The notes beneath the pieces are model-generated. The model did not search any database, had not been told where the DNA came from, and worked only from the letters and a program-made list of their open reading frames with translations. The position numbers and the translations under genes were made by a program. A DNA stretch of 64,000 nucleotides from Incurvaria masculella (taxonomy: Eukaryota > Arthropoda > Insecta > Lepidoptera > Incurvariidae): assembly GCA_946894095.1 (NCBI GenBank), contig OX335655.1, forward strand, positions 8,246,001 to 8,310,000, read 5' to 3'. Shown here piece by piece: positions 42,792 to 53,749 of the stretch; position 1 is the stretch's first letter; each line of letters starts with the position of its first letter.

Positions 42792-43688
42792 TTAGGGCCT
42801 TTTTCACCAACTGCTTAATGGTTTAATCACCACGTATTAAGGGCTTTTCTTACCATCTGCATCTTTTCATTAATAACATTTTGTGGTATAATACAAAAGT
42901 ATAAATATTAAATCATCTCTAGTATTTAATTAATAATAGAGCTATGAAGGAATGCAACAGCCTCCTCGAACACAAGACTCAGGCCAAAACATATAATAAA
43001 GGGAACAATGTAATTAAATAATTTAAAAAAAATCGCCAACCAACTAAAGAAATCGCTTAAAAACTCCTAAAACTTGAAATTAGCAAATCCGACATTGCTA
43101 GTCAAAGAATCATCGTAACTATAAAATAACTAGACCAAAATAGCTAAAAAATATGAACACCAACCAAGCAATAATATGATTAGACTTTAGGCACATCGGC
43201 TAAAGCCTAAATTTAACCTAGGAATACTCTTAGGTTGAGATAAACAGTCGTAACAGAAACTAAGCCTAACGAAAAGTAGTACTTTGTTACGTCACTTTGA
43301 AACAATTTGTATTATTTTTATTATACATAATGTCAACGTATTGCAAAGTGACGTCACAAAGTACAACTTTTCGTTGACATTACTTTCTGTTAGATTATTA
43401 TCGAAATGTTAAAATAACAATTCGCTGCATTCACTAGCATCTAAAATGTGTTATATGTTATTTGGTGTTTAGAAAATAACGTTAACTAAACTATTCATGT
43501 AACATTCCGGATCAATCCAAAGAAGAAATAAATTATTGGCACTAATATTTATTTTAATCAACACCTTAAGGGCCTTTATTACTTAAGTGCTGATTATAAT
43601 GTAGTGGTATTGATTGCAAGCTGTTAAGAAAGGCCCTTAATATGTGGCAATTAAGCTTATTAGCAGTATAGGTGAAAAAAGCCCTTAG
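42792..43688. mobile_element. TIR element, TTAGGGCCTTTTTCACC family
   Basis: The left end TTAGGGCCTTTTTCACCAAC, TGCTTAATGG, CACGTATTAAGGGCTTTTCT is mirrored at the right by AAGAAAGGCCCTTAATATGT, GGCAATTAAGC, AGGTGAAAAAAGCCCTTAG. Terminal repeats are about 60 bp. There is no transposase frame. It hosts the nested MITE at 43251-43393. This terminus is common in Lepidoptera. Confidence 0.75.
43251..43393. mobile_element. Nested fold-back MITE, TAACAGAAACTAAGCCTAACG arms
   Basis: CTAACGAAAAGTAGTACTTT, GTTACGTCACTTTG is the inverse of CAAAGTGACGTCACAAAGTA, CAACTTTTCGTTGAC. Arms are about 52 bp and the loop about 38 bp. Confidence 0.8.
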
Positions 43689-44023
43689 TATGTTGGTAAT
43701 TGCTCTTAAAATAATTTAAAATATTCAGATGCAGGCCAAATAATATACAAAATATTCTCAGAACTTTGTGAGGTTAGTAGGTATCTCACAATATTAAGTC
43801 GGTCGCGGCCACGAGTGAGCACGACCGCCCAAATCGTAGGTACATAAAGAAAGTTCTGAAACTTTAATAAGCCCGCAACAGGTGGCTCTGAATATTTCCT
43901 TAAGGGAGGAACGAAGACTAACTGTTTTGAACCATACCGTGCGTACAGAAAAATTTCGTAATACATTGCAATGAAAATGCTGAAAACTACTGAAAAATAG
44001 TTAGTAAATACTTTTTTACTTGA

Positions 44024-44234
44024 TTAAGGCCCTTTTTTCAATCCTCAGATAGTACTTTTCGGACTATAATTTACGTTTGTCAAAAGACGGATAGTCATTA
44101 TCGGAGAATTAAATCATCTTTTAAGATTATTTAAATGTAATTTTACTAAAAAAAATATGGATAAGCAGATGCGTAAATAAATCCGTCGAATGATTATCTG
44201 GCTGATTATCTGATTATTGAAATATTAGTCCTTA
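44024..44234. mobile_element. MITE, TTAAGGCCCTTTTTTCAATCCTC family
   Basis: The left end TTAAGGCCCTTTTTTCAATC, CTCAGATAGT is mirrored by CTGATTATCTGATTATTGAA, ATATTAGTCCTTA. Inner dyad: TCCGTCGAATGATTATC against GATAGTCATTATCGGA-like sequence. Confidence 0.6.
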
Positions 44235-44485
44235 GTATTATAGATTATTTGCTTGCCTTATCGTTTCCTTAAAGGCATCCACATACAAAATGTTATGATA
44301 TATTATTTTAAATTCGTATATATAACATAAATCTTCCATTCAAATTTAATATTTGCTAGAACGGGGTATAACGGGATAAAACGAGCTAAAACGGAACCTT
44401 TTCGTTAATTTATGCAACTTAAGAATTTCTGTTTTTACAATTTTAATCGTTATATAGAAATTATGATTAAAACATATTTAGGATT

Positions 44486-44822
44486 AAGGAATGCGACATG
44501 TATGTATATATAATCGACCGTGAACCAAGGACACATTAATTAAAGAAAGATTCCTGTAAAAAGAACTACTTTCCGAATATACTCTAAGGCTGGTCCCGAA
44601 ACAGCAAAACATACCATTCGCGGGCATTGCGTCTAACTAATTTCGCCACCTGCTGTAAACCCATAGTTGAAATCCTATTACAGTCCCTCTTCCCGTAATC
44701 AATCCCTCCTACTAACACAGTATTTAAGATAATACCTACATACATTCATTTAACGCATTCAAACATATCGCCGTCGTCACCAAAATCGTATTTGTTATCA
44801 GACACTAGAGCCGGTCCTACGA
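44486..44822 (-). repeat. tRNA-Leu-like repeat (copy 3)
   Basis: On the minus strand the order is CGTAGGACCGGCTCTAGTGT, CAAATACGATTTTGGTGACG, then GCAGGTGGCGAAATTAGTTA, GACGCAATGCCCGCGAATGG, then GTCCTTGGTTCACGGTCG and the end ACATGTCGCATTCC. The anticodon-like stem is kept, with a G-U pair replacing A-T seen in copy 2. The copy carries an extra 40 bp before the tRNA-like part. Confidence 0.75.
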
Positions 44823-45002
44823 TGACACGTATTTTTTATTTTTAGGTTTGTATTAGTTTAGGTATTTTCTTTTGAATTATAGTTTTTTTAATATCTGTTA
44901 TAAGCTTGTAAAATATGTGAAGTGGTGTTTTTCTTTCCTTTAGTTCTCATAGAATCGATGTAAATTTAGATATTAAAATGTTCTTAAGACTTAAGCTATG
45001 TT

Positions 45003-45262
45003 CTCCAGATAAACGTAGTTTACTAATAATTTTACAATTAATTTACTTAATATTTGGTATTTTATATTGGGCAATGAATACTCTGTCTTAACATTTGTGT
45101 TTTCAAACAGTAGGAAAAAGAAAATATTCACGCACATTTGACAAAGGATATATTTAAGAATAACTAAAATGTGCAAATTTATGTGATATTTGTATATATT
45201 ATGTGTATATTACATACCAAATATCAAATAATTTTGAACGGTGGTTTCTAATTGATAATTAC
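45003..45262. mobile_element. Fold-back MITE copy (family of 8237-8582)
   Basis: CTCCAGATAAACGTAGTTTA, CTAATAATTTTACAATTAAT and ATACCAAATATCAAATAATT, TTGAACGGTGGTTTCTAATT form the two arms, more diverged than the copy at 8237-8582. Confidence 0.6.
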
Positions 45263-47394
45263 AGTAAGTTGCAATCGGAACCGTAAGTTTCTAATGCTCA
45301 CGGCAGCGGCGTCGCGTCGTAGAGATTGTTCTTGGGTTTTCTAATTGACATGTCACTCGCATCCTCAGGACCGCCTCGCATGGAGCTTAGAACAATCGCA
45401 TCCCCCTACAGCAGCGCTCTACGAAGAAGCCTGACCTACACCAACATCGCAGGGTGTAGGTATTCTACATGCCCCTAGGGAAGGATGGGTGGAAAGCAGA
45501 ATTGGAGATTTACGATATCATTAGTCGACTTAAATCAACACAGACAGACGAGACCCAACTTTACGGTTATTCCGGATAATAAATCTTAATTAAAAAATAT
45601 TTTACCATTCAAGGATCACATCCAAGAACGTCAAAAGGGAATGGATGTGAGATGTTCATAGTTCACCATATAGTAGTTAATGTGATCGTTTTTAAGGGTT
45701 TTACAAAGATACATCGAAAAAAATCGCCTCACATCCTTAGGTTATGACGATTATTACATTTATGATTATTATGTTATCCCATACACACATATTGTTATTG
45801 TTTATTGTTTATTGTTTATTCATCATCCATGGACAGTACACTGCACTCGGATTTGTCATATTTTATCATTAGCCAGTTCGGGGAAATCCCAGCGAAGAAG
45901 AACTGGAAAGAAACTCCGCTGGTTTTTTTTTTTCAACGTCCACTTAGTCTAAATTTACAAAAGTATTTAGACTCACAGATAAACACGCTAAATTAATATG
46001 AATTGACGAGAATCAGCAATTCATGTCATATGCAACAGTTCATGACAAATATCAGTTTATTAGTAAAGACCATGCCCGCCATCTAGAATGTTGCCAATTG
46101 GAGCAAGCCAGTCCCCACAAACAGCACCCGTTCACGAGCATCACGCCAGGCACAGCCATCGCCTCTACCAACCATATTTTAGGGAAAGAGGAGACCCGAA
46201 CCCAGCGTCGCCGCAAGTAGGGACCTTAAGGGCCTGGTACTAGCCAAATCGCAAAGTTAGACGAGGCACCCCAAGTTAACTAACTAAGTCTGACGATTAT
46301 AAGTGTCATTCTTACAATATATGATTCCTTGTCTAGGAATTGAATTATTTTCGTTAATGTATGTTTCCTTTTTCTATACAAAATACATTGCGGAAACGGT
46401 GTCCATTTCCGAACTTTTTTGACTAAATGTAGAAATCTAAAAGCAAATGGATTTTTTTGTTTATGCATATATGCTGTTTTTGCTTATATCTAGAAATCGA
46501 ATTACTTTCAGATTTCTAATGAGAAAAATCAACTTTTTTATTTTTATTATTATTTAAATAAATGATGGAATAAAAAAATATTAACAATCCATTATCAGTC
46601 TGGAGTTCTATTTGGATTTGCTGAAGCGTTTCACTACATATTATTACATTTGTTATAAAGTGCATTTGTATGGCGCGAGTAGTTGGCTAGTCCTAGCGCC
46701 TTAAAGCGATACACTACTCCAGTGGCAACATGAAAAAGTTGTGAAAGCTCTGTACGATTTAGTTTTAATACGATTATTTCTGTCATGAACTACTACAGTG
46801 ACCTGTAAACAAAGAGTCAAAATACAAAATACATTATTATTCTTACAGCTAAAAAAAAAAAAAACTATATAATATTACACTTTAAATGCTACCACCTACA
46901 GAAAATTAAGAGTACAATGGTTTGAGAGCAACCATATACGAATAAGATTCCTGAAAGAGATTCTGACCAACACCTACAGTTAAATAATGCTTTAATACAG
47001 TTCGGGTGTACAGAGCCCTCGTCATTATTGATACGAAATTATGTTACACATTATCTAATATTATATTATATGAACATAATATTATCACATATTATGTTAC
47101 ACATTATCCCCCAATAACAAGGTTCTATGTCAAGTTCTTCTCTTTATTTTCATAACGTCGAAACTTTTAATGGACAATTCGTCCATGAAATCTTTCGACG
47201 TTACGAACATGCTTTTCTATGTAGTTAACGTTGATGAACTTAGGTAGGTAATTAGGTGCATGAAGCACTCACACACTTGCCTTATTTTCTTAACGTAATT
47301 TGCCATTTCTACAGCGCAACAAGTGACAAGATGCAAGGACACAACGAAATAATGGTCGAAATCATTACGGCACATAAAAATAATACAATTTCGT
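45263..47394. other. No gene recognised
   Basis: ACCTACACCAACATCGCAGG, GTGTAGG at 45432-45460 is a small inverted repeat. TATTGTTTATTGTTTATTGT at 45796 is a short tandem. Several frames of 60-65 codons are unsupported. Confidence 0.45.
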
Positions 47395-47681
47395 CCTGTG
47401 CACGTCGTAAGAGTCGACCAAGGGATTCGTCGTTCGTGGTTCGGAATTTATGTGAAACTGTGGGTCCCCTTCCTTTCTTACTGGGTTAGTCCCGCCCAGG
47501 CTGGTACCATCGCATTGAATGAACGATGGGTGAAAAAGGTTGTCCGTGTTTTCGATCCAGTTCAAGTAGCTGTACAATAAAAGGGACGTCCTGATATGGC
47601 ACCTAGTTCCCATGAGATGTGTTGAGCTAATATCATGACAGTAAGAGTGGTATTAGCGATCCATATCTAGTCACATAAAAA
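47395..47681 (+). mobile_element. SINE with a third head type (GTAAGAGTCGACC)
   Basis: The body and tail equal the HaSE1/3-like SINEs (TGAAACTGTGGGTCCCCTTC, GGCTGGTACCATCGCATTGA, ATATGGCACCTAGTTCCCAT, CACATAAAAA). The sequence before them is GTGCACGTCGTAAGAGTCGA, CCAAGGGATTCG, neither tRNA- nor 5S-like, also seen at 53586 and inverted at 28606. This is either a third chimeric head or an independent repeat that a truncated SINE joined. Confidence 0.6.
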
Positions 47682-48240
47682 CATGTAAACAAAATTGATT
47701 ATATTTCAAGAAATACTTCACTAACCGTAGATCCCTTACAATCAAGAGTGCAGTACACTCTGTAGTAGCCACAGGCCTTCGTGCTATTTGTAATGCATTT
47801 CACGTGTTGCACGGTACTTAGAGAAGGTGAAAGCGCATACCGCTTGCAAAGAGCACGCAAAACCTACTTGCCCCGTGAGCACATCATGGCATACAAGTTT
47901 TTTACTAAAGGAAAGGCGTCTGATTTACCCAAAAGACGTTTTCATGCACCAGCCTTGCATGCACTAACCTCTGAAAGCATACAATCCGATAAAATACTCT
48001 AATTATTTAAATTCGTTGATATGTATTAATCATAATAATTAATAAGAGACAGCCCTTCGGTTCAAATGATCAGATGAAAATAAATAAAAGTTAATAAGCA
48101 ATAGTTAAAATAAAAAAAAATAAAAAAATTAAAAAAATTAAAGGCCGTATAAAGAAAATATATTTTTGCGTTAAATCTTGTACGATGGTACGGCAACCTT
48201 CGTGTGTGACCGACTCGCCCTAGGCCGATTTTTTATTGCT
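47682..48240. other. Weak coding-like frame and a repeat fragment
   Basis: The plus frame 47781-48002 contains RARKTYLPREHIMAYKFFTK and PKRRFHAPALHALTSESI, which looks protein-like, but no domain or splice site is identified. CGATGGTACGGCAACCTTCG, TGTGTGACCGACTCGCCCTA at 48183-48224 is an inverted piece of the CCGGCCAAG-type repeat. Confidence 0.3.
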
Positions 48241-48689
48241 AACGTACAATTTGGAAATCACATTTCATTGTTATTTAAATTTAGGTTATATTTAATTATT
48301 TTATAATTTGCATACATAGGTCAAGAAGTACTGAATAGTTGCTGCACAACTATGCATGCGATGCGCACAATTTTTTTGTGTACATGATGTTAATTATTGA
48401 TCTCTTATGGTCGATGTTCTGTTTTGTGTGCCAAAGAATTAAATTAAATAAAAAAAAATGAGGCATTTTCGGCACCTTTCCGTACAGGATATAACTCCGC
48501 TTTTGCCTAGTAAGTCCGTAACATAATAACTTAGTTGCCATTTGTGTTTAAATAACACTGATAAATAATTTAAACATCTTTTTAGCATTGCCCCATGGAG
48601 GAGTTAAACTCACATTTCCTTATTGTACTGCTGAATTCTTAACCTTGTCGAACGTGTTTAGCAAAACAAACGGCGGTTGTTTTTGACTG

Positions 48690-48915
48690 GGAGGGTGAAA
48701 TGATCGGCGGCGGGGGCGAGGCGGAGCGGCGGGGGTGGGGGGAGGCGCAGTGCGATGGACGGAGAAGACGACACAGGGCGAAAATCGATAGCGATATAGC
48801 GGGCGGTAGTTAGCGTTCCGTCTCGGCCATAAGTCGACCGCAGCGCCGCCAGGTGGCGAGTCGCGGCGTCCGCGTCGCCTTTAGCGAATCGCAAAACGTT
48901 GCTTTTGCAATTCAT
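48690..48915. promoter_or_regulatory. CpG island with CTCF-like motif
   Basis: CpG-rich sequence (GGCGGCGGGGGCGAGGCGGA, AGCGGCGGGGGTGGGGGGAG). CGCCGCCAGGTGGCGAG at 48844-48860 resembles the insect CTCF motif (AGGTGGCGC core, one mismatch). A minus frame (48658-48915) starts MNCKSNVLRFAKGDADAATR but has no donor. I favour a regulatory or 5' region over a coding exon. Confidence 0.4.
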
Positions 48916-50052
48916 TATGAAATCCTATTGAAGTTTCATGTTCGACTGTTTGCAGCTTGGGTCCGTGTACTGAGAGCGATTTTTGGTACGCACGTGTAAT
49001 AAGAATAATTATTTTCCAAATACGAACACATCAAGTGTGTGTTGATGAACACATATACGTCCTTCTGGTTTAGATAAATATACAAACATCTCCACGGGTG
49101 CCATTTCAGGATCCCGCGCACCGATAATAATCGATCTCTAAGTACCCAGTGGTCAGTAAACCTCGTTTCTACAGACCACAGAATAAGTAATAGTCCCTAA
49201 CGATTGCATTGCAAGACCCGCTTGATTTTATTTACTTGTTTTCTTAAGGATGTTCCGACCCATACAAATTACTTGAGGTCAGAGCTCCTTATTTTTTTGT
49301 ATTAGTGTGTTGCTATAAGCGGATATCATATTATCATAACCTCAAGTAATCGCTAAATTAATGAGGACCCTGTATTATCACGCAAAGTCTGGGAAAAAAA
49401 CCCATCAAATCTCTCTATTGACACGCACACACTCACAGAAACAGACGCGCACTCTCTCAGTAGCGCACCTGGTGTCGGCGGGCGGCGGCGGAGGAGAATG
49501 CGATTCGGGGCGGTGAGGAGCGCTCGTACCTACCGAAATTGACTTACGAATTATTAGTACCTATTATCTAGGGTAGCGCATTTGAGTCATATTGTTCGAT
49601 ATACATATTTACAAAGCTAGAGTTCACATCTTGTCTTTGCTAAAACTAGCAAAACGGGACACTGAATACCTAGGCACATTTTTGTAAGAAAGTAATAAGT
49701 TATTGTTACGGATACATTTCATTTTCCTTCTCGATTTTCCTTGGAATGGATTGTATTCTTCATGAAGGTCAGGTCTGTAAATAAAACTCATTGATGTACC
49801 TACCTAAATACAATTTAGCTATCCATATATCGATGAAAATACTTAGTTATAGAACTCAAAAAATTTGACGAATTGCGGTCTGTATGGTAAGTATGTCACC
49901 TGCTGACGAAAAATTTAATTACTGAATTGATAACAACAAGATTACATCATACATTTGTTATACATATAATTGCATATAATCAAGCCGTTTCTGATTATCT
50001 TTAGGCAGATAGGTGTAGGTAACGTATTCGCAGCCATGATCTCTACCTTTAT
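48916..50052. other. No gene recognised; one MITE end and a GC patch
   Basis: CTTAAGGATGTTCCGACCCA at 49244 is the terminus of the TTAA MITE family (see 15840-16209). ATTACTTGAGGT (49269) and AACCTCAAGTAAT (49339) form a hairpin. TCGGCGGGCGGCGGCGGAGG at 49474 is a short CpG patch. Confidence 0.5.
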
Positions 50053-50238
50053 GCAAAGACAAGCCAATCGCTCTAAGGAGTCGTAGGATTCGAGCGTAAA
50101 CGACCCGCGGCCTTGCCCGCGGAGAGGCGGAGGGCCGCCGCCGCCGCGGTGCCGCCGCCATCTCGTCGTCTTCTTCCGCCCGCGTGAGCGGACGGGGGAA
50201 ACGGCTTTTGGCGGTTTGCCTCTTGGCCGTGGTGTCAT
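50053..50238 (-). CDS. Candidate first coding exon in a CpG island, minus strand
   Basis: Two minus-strand frames reach the donor AAAG|GTAGAG (intron from 50052). The frame from ATG 50238 ends RGSFTLESYDSLERLACLCI, K in phase 0. The frame from ATG 50161 (GACGAGATGGCGG, excellent context) ends RVVYARILRLLRAIGLSLHK in a different phase. Upstream sequence is CpG-rich and promoter-like. I cannot decide between the frames and recognise no family; only one, if any, is real. Confidence 0.33.
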
Positions 50239-50690
50239 ACGCTGCCTGCTACTGCAGGCAGGTAGGTCTCTGGGGGGCCGGTGAAGCGTCGACTCGCTTG
50301 AACATCGACGTCGCCAGTCCTCAGAAGTCGTCTAGAGGCTCTATCTTCGCCTTGAGGTACCTCGCGATCGTTGCGATCCTCACGTAGCGGGGAGCGCCCG
50401 TGATGGTCCGGAGCGCTAGGGTTGGCGGCGGCGGGGAGGAGGCACCACGGCCGCCCCCCGCCCGCCGCCGCGTTACAGTCGTTTCGCTGCGCTTGATGTG
50501 ATTTACACGAAAGTTGGGAAGAGCGGACGACTGACTTTATCGTAATTACGTATTATATTAGCGTGAAGTGATTTTTTTTAAAAAAATTAAGAGACTGCAC
50601 GCTAAACACCAATCAATGTTCTGGACCCAGGAATATCAAACGTTCTCGCACGGCAATGCGACGACATTATGGAGTTGAGAGGTAAATTAA
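50239..50690 (+). promoter_or_regulatory. CpG island and possible short first exon
   Basis: CpG-dense sequence (GGCGGCGGCGGGGAGGAGGC, CGCCCGCCGCCGCGTTACAG) passes into AT-rich DNA. CCGCGTTACAGTCGTTTCG (50469) resembles an arthropod initiator. ATTATGGAGTTGAGAG|GTAAATT at 50669-50690 could be a start codon with a 4-5-codon exon and a good donor. A plus-strand frame at 50184-50387 with a hydrophobic start (LLAVCLLAVVSYAAC) begins at GTG, not ATG. Confidence 0.3.
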
Positions 50691-51297
50691 TTTTCCTAAG
50701 TACCTACCTATGTAGAGTAAGTGAACACCAAAGTATTATGTTGAAGGCGTCTATAGTTAGGCAGACTATGAAAACAAACGATTTGGTAGGTAGGTATATA
50801 ACAAATCAACCCTACTAAATATTCAGCCAGTTATACTTTACACCGTAAATACCTACATTTTTACTTCAAATCGATATTTGGGTTAGATACCTACCTACAT
50901 TACAACTTTTCTACATAGTTCGAGCAATACATTTGTAGATTTACAGAAATACTGGTATATCTGTAGATTTACGGATGTATAGCTACCTACCTACATGAAA
51001 TATTTGTATCGTACAGCCGATATAACGCTTGGAGAGACCCAAAAACGACTGAGAATGCACTCTCCGAACATCCAGATCAAGAAACCACTTCAAGGATCCT
51101 TCCACCAACGGACTCGACGGATGAATCGTATGTACCTATATGTATGTAGCTACCTACCTACTCTAAAACGGCGCAAGGTACCTTGCATAAATTATATCTC
51201 ATGGCGTTTTAGGAGCAACTTGCACTGCTTTCTAGCATGTATACTTACAAAGAAGGGCTCCGTGCCATCGAATAAGCCTAAAAAAATCACGTTGTTA
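50691..51297. other. No gene recognised
   Basis: Contains many short TACCTACCTA runs typical of lepidopteran microsatellites. The 114-codon frame at 50995-51339 crosses into a repeat and is not supported. Confidence 0.45.
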
Positions 51298-51612
51298 GGG
51301 TTCCGTACCCAAAAGGTGAAAACGGAACCCTATTACTAAACCTCCGCTGTCCGTCCGTCCGTCCGTCCGTCTGTCACAGGGCTGGAACTTGGCCGGTTTT
51401 TTTTTGTAAAAGGGCCCCCTTTTTTTTTATTTAATTTATTTTTCTTCTAGGTATAGCGGCAAAATAAATACACATTCTGTAAAAGTTTTAACTGCCTACC
51501 TATTACGGTTCATGAGATACAGCCCTGTGACAGACGGACGGACGGACGGACGAACAGCGGAAGCTTAGTAATAGGGTTCCGTTGGCACCCTTTGGGTACG
51601 GGACCCTAAAAT
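51298..51612. repeat. Inverted pair of the GGTTCCGTACCC lepidopteran repeat
   Basis: GGGTTCCGTACCCAAAAGGT, AACGGAACCCTATTACTAAA, (GTCC)n, CTGTCACAGGGCTG at 51298-51378 is mirrored by CAGCCCTGTGACAGACGGAC, GGAC repeats, AATAGGGTTCCGTTGGCACC at 51522-51609. Arms are about 85 bp around a 140-bp spacer. Confidence 0.8.
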
Positions 51613-52689
51613 GGGTAGGATTACATTGGGGTCTTGGGATACTTGGGGTCAAAAGACGACGACGCGCCGCCGCCACCACCCGGTGGTGACGGCGGCGGCG
51701 CGGCGCGCGCTCCAACTCAGCACTATGCATTGATAATGTAAAATGTAGGTAACTAGGTAGGTAACTGTTGATAGGTAATAACTAAATAGATATTCCTATT
51801 TAGTTTGGTTTGCATGAACTAACAATTACCAACCGCTGGTATTCAGAGCAATGACATATTCTGCTGCATATAAGGTGATTTTGTAATAATCTACAAGCCT
51901 TTTAGGGTTGATTCAGTATCTGATAAAGAAAAACTTTTGCCAAGAAACTATGCACCTATCGGTAATGGTTTCCAAGAAATGATTAAATATAATCAAAGCG
52001 CGCGAACTGTTTCGTTCCCGTTTTTACGACCCGCGCCGAACAAATAATCCAAAGAGGTAGAGGCGCAGCTGTAATGTAGGTAGGTATGTACATATCGAGC
52101 TTCTCTATACTTAGTCGGTGTACCTAAGCATGTTTGCGTCCTTTTCCGCCCGATCGGCACTCGCGTCCGATGAATAGGTCCGATGCGCACCACTGACCTA
52201 GAGCTGCTACTACTAATATTGCTTTCACAACGAAAACAAACGTCCTTCAGTGAGAGAGGCAGCAGGGAGCTGTACCCTGTCAGCGCACGCGGCGCGCGCG
52301 GCGGTAAATTGTGTCTTGCGTCAGTGGGTCACAGTAAGGTAAATGCCCGTGTTTGACCTCTATTATTTAGGCAGTTGAAGAGTTGGTGCACTTTTCTTGG
52401 AAACCATTACCGATAGATGCATAGTTTCTTCGCAAAAGTTGTTACAATACTGGGAAGAACGTACTGGTTAAATTTCTCAAAAAATCAAATGGAACAAAAA
52501 AAATACATACTACATTCTTAGCAAAAGTTGTTCCATATCAGATACTGAATCAACCCCATAAGGTTATTTGTTGAAGGTTGAATCAATGTGTTATAGTGAA
52601 CCTATTAGCGTTGGTACATTGGGAATTAATTTTTTTTGACTGAGTTATAATGATGTTTTTCTCAAAAAAATTACGTATTCATGTTTACC
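51613..52689. other. No gene recognised; diverged inverted repeat
   Basis: ATTCAGTATCTGATAAAGAA, AACTATGCACCTATCGGTAA, TGGTTTCCAAGAAA (51911-51978) is mirrored by TTTCTTGGAAACCATTACCG, ATAGATGCATAGTTTCTTCG (52393-52435) and CATATCAGATACTGAATCAA (52532), suggesting a MITE of about 640 bp. AAAGACGACGACGCGCCGCC at 51652 and GCGCACGCGGCGCGCGCGGC at 52283 are CpG patches. Confidence 0.6.
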
Positions 52690-52865
52690 CCAATAAAAAG
52701 TTCGCGCCGCGAACGCAAAGACGCGGCGCCGCGCGCCGGTAGTACGAGTATGTAGCGCTGCGCGCGAGCGGAGCGAGGTACGTGCGGTGTGCACCTCGCT
52801 CCGTTAGAAGCCGCCGCAGCCTCCGCGCTGCCGCCTCCGCTGTCGTCGTCTCCGCGCTGACGACG
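52690..52865. promoter_or_regulatory. CpG island
   Basis: GTTCGCGCCGCGAACGCAAA, GACGCGGCGCCGCGCGCCGG and GAGCGGAGCGAGGTACGTGC; AAGCCGCCGCAGCCTCCGCG. GTTCGCGCCGCGAAC is a perfect dyad. It adjoins the candidate exon at 52895-52953. Confidence 0.5.
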
Positions 52866-52894
52866 AAATTATGAATTCGTAGGTGTGCACTTAC

Positions 52895-52953
52895 CATTGC
52901 GTGCATGGGTACCATCGACGACATAAGTCCAGTAGCACATTCCAAGGCGATTG
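52895..52953 (-). CDS. Candidate small internal exon, minus strand
   Basis: On the minus strand TTTCCCTTTTACTATGGCTTTACAG is a good pyrimidine-rich acceptor. Then follow 59 nt, and then ATG|GTAAGTG, a near-consensus donor (intron from 52894) in phase 0. The exon reads IALECATGLMSSMVPMHAM in the open frame. Four internal Met codons would also allow use as a start exon. The reading frame also continues past the donor into the CpG island. I do not recognise the protein. Both splice sites being strong is the main support. Confidence 0.38.
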
Positions 52954-52999
52954 CTGTAAAGCCATAGTAAAAGGGAAACAAGTAGGTAAACTGTTGACA

Positions 53000-53041
53000 T
53001 GGAACCAGTTCAATGTAGCCGTGCTCATAAAAGGGAAGGTC
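53000..53041 (+). mobile_element. SINE body fragment (plus)
   Basis: AACCAGTTCAATGTAGCCGT, GCTCATAAAAGGGAAGGTCC. It faces the inverted copy beginning at 53041, and the two form a hairpin. Confidence 0.7.
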
Positions 53042-53344
53042 CACCACACAACTATCGTTATGATATTAGCCCAATACACCACATACCCAAAGGAATTAGG
53101 TGCCATGCCAGGACCTTCCCTTTATGAGCACGGCTACATTGAACTGGATGGAAAACACGAACAATTTTTCATTGCCGCTTCGACCATCTTTTCATCCAAT
53201 GCGATGGTATCAACCCGGGCGGGCCTACCACCTAGTAGGGGAAGGGGACCTACAGTTTTACATGGATTCCGAATCATGGAGCAGCTCGCATTCGTGACAA
53301 AATGCATTTATCGAACTCGGAAAGAGAAAGACAGTGGTGCATTT
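53041..53344 (-). mobile_element. tRNA-type SINE lacking head and A-tail
   Basis: TTATGATATTAGCCCAATAC, AGGTGCCATGCCAGGACCTT, CGATGGTATCAACCCGGGCG, GGAGCAGCTCGCATTCGTGA, AGAGAAAGACAGTGGTGCA. The tRNA-like head expected beyond 53344 is absent. Confidence 0.78.
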
Positions 53345-53404
53345 TTTTAAGTCCTTTTATTATTATTATTTTTGTATTTTACCTATTTGATGTTATAGCG
53401 GCAA

Positions 53405-53562
53405 AATAAATACACACTCTGTGAAAATTTCAGCTGCCTACCTATTACGGTTCATGAGAGACAGCCCTGTGACAGACGGAAGGACGGACGGACGGACAGC
53501 GGAGGCTTAGTAATAGGGTTCCGTTTTCACTCTTTGGGTACGGAACCCTAAAAATGTAAATG
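53405..53562. repeat. GGTTCCGTACCC lepidopteran repeat, single arm
   Basis: TTACGGTTCATGAGAGACAG, CCCTGTGACAGACGGAAGGA, CTTAGTAATAGGGTTCCGTT, GGGTACGGAACCCTAAAA. Same family as 51298-51612. Confidence 0.78.
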
Positions 53563-53585
53563 GGCCAACTGTATTTATTCATGTG

Positions 53586-53749
53586 CATGTCGTAAAGGGC
53601 GACTAATGGATTCGTCGTTCGTAATTCAGAATGCACGTAGAATTCTGTCCGTCCATCGGTACGTCCGTACGTCCCTACTTCAGTCCGTTCGTCACGACCG
53701 CCAGTACGTCAGTCAGCCAGTACGTCATACATAAGTCCGTCATCATTTT
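53586..53749. repeat. GTAAGAG-type head plus degenerate TACGTCAG satellite, left half
   Basis: GTGCATGTCGTAAAGGGCGA, CTAATGGATTCG resembles 47398-47430. From 53649, GTCCGTCC, TACGTCCG, CAGTACGTCAGTCAGC form an irregular (GTACGTCA/GTCC) repeat, continued after the SINE at 54128. Confidence 0.65.

Noticed and set aside
50184..50387. 67-codon plus frame with a hydrophobic start
   Set aside because: It begins at GTG, which is not a normal eukaryotic start, and has no supporting splice sites.
52685..53350. 120- and 155-codon frames across 52.7-53.35 kb
   Set aside because: Both are mosaics of SINE and CpG-island sequence. Only the short splice-bounded part 52895-52953 was kept as a candidate.
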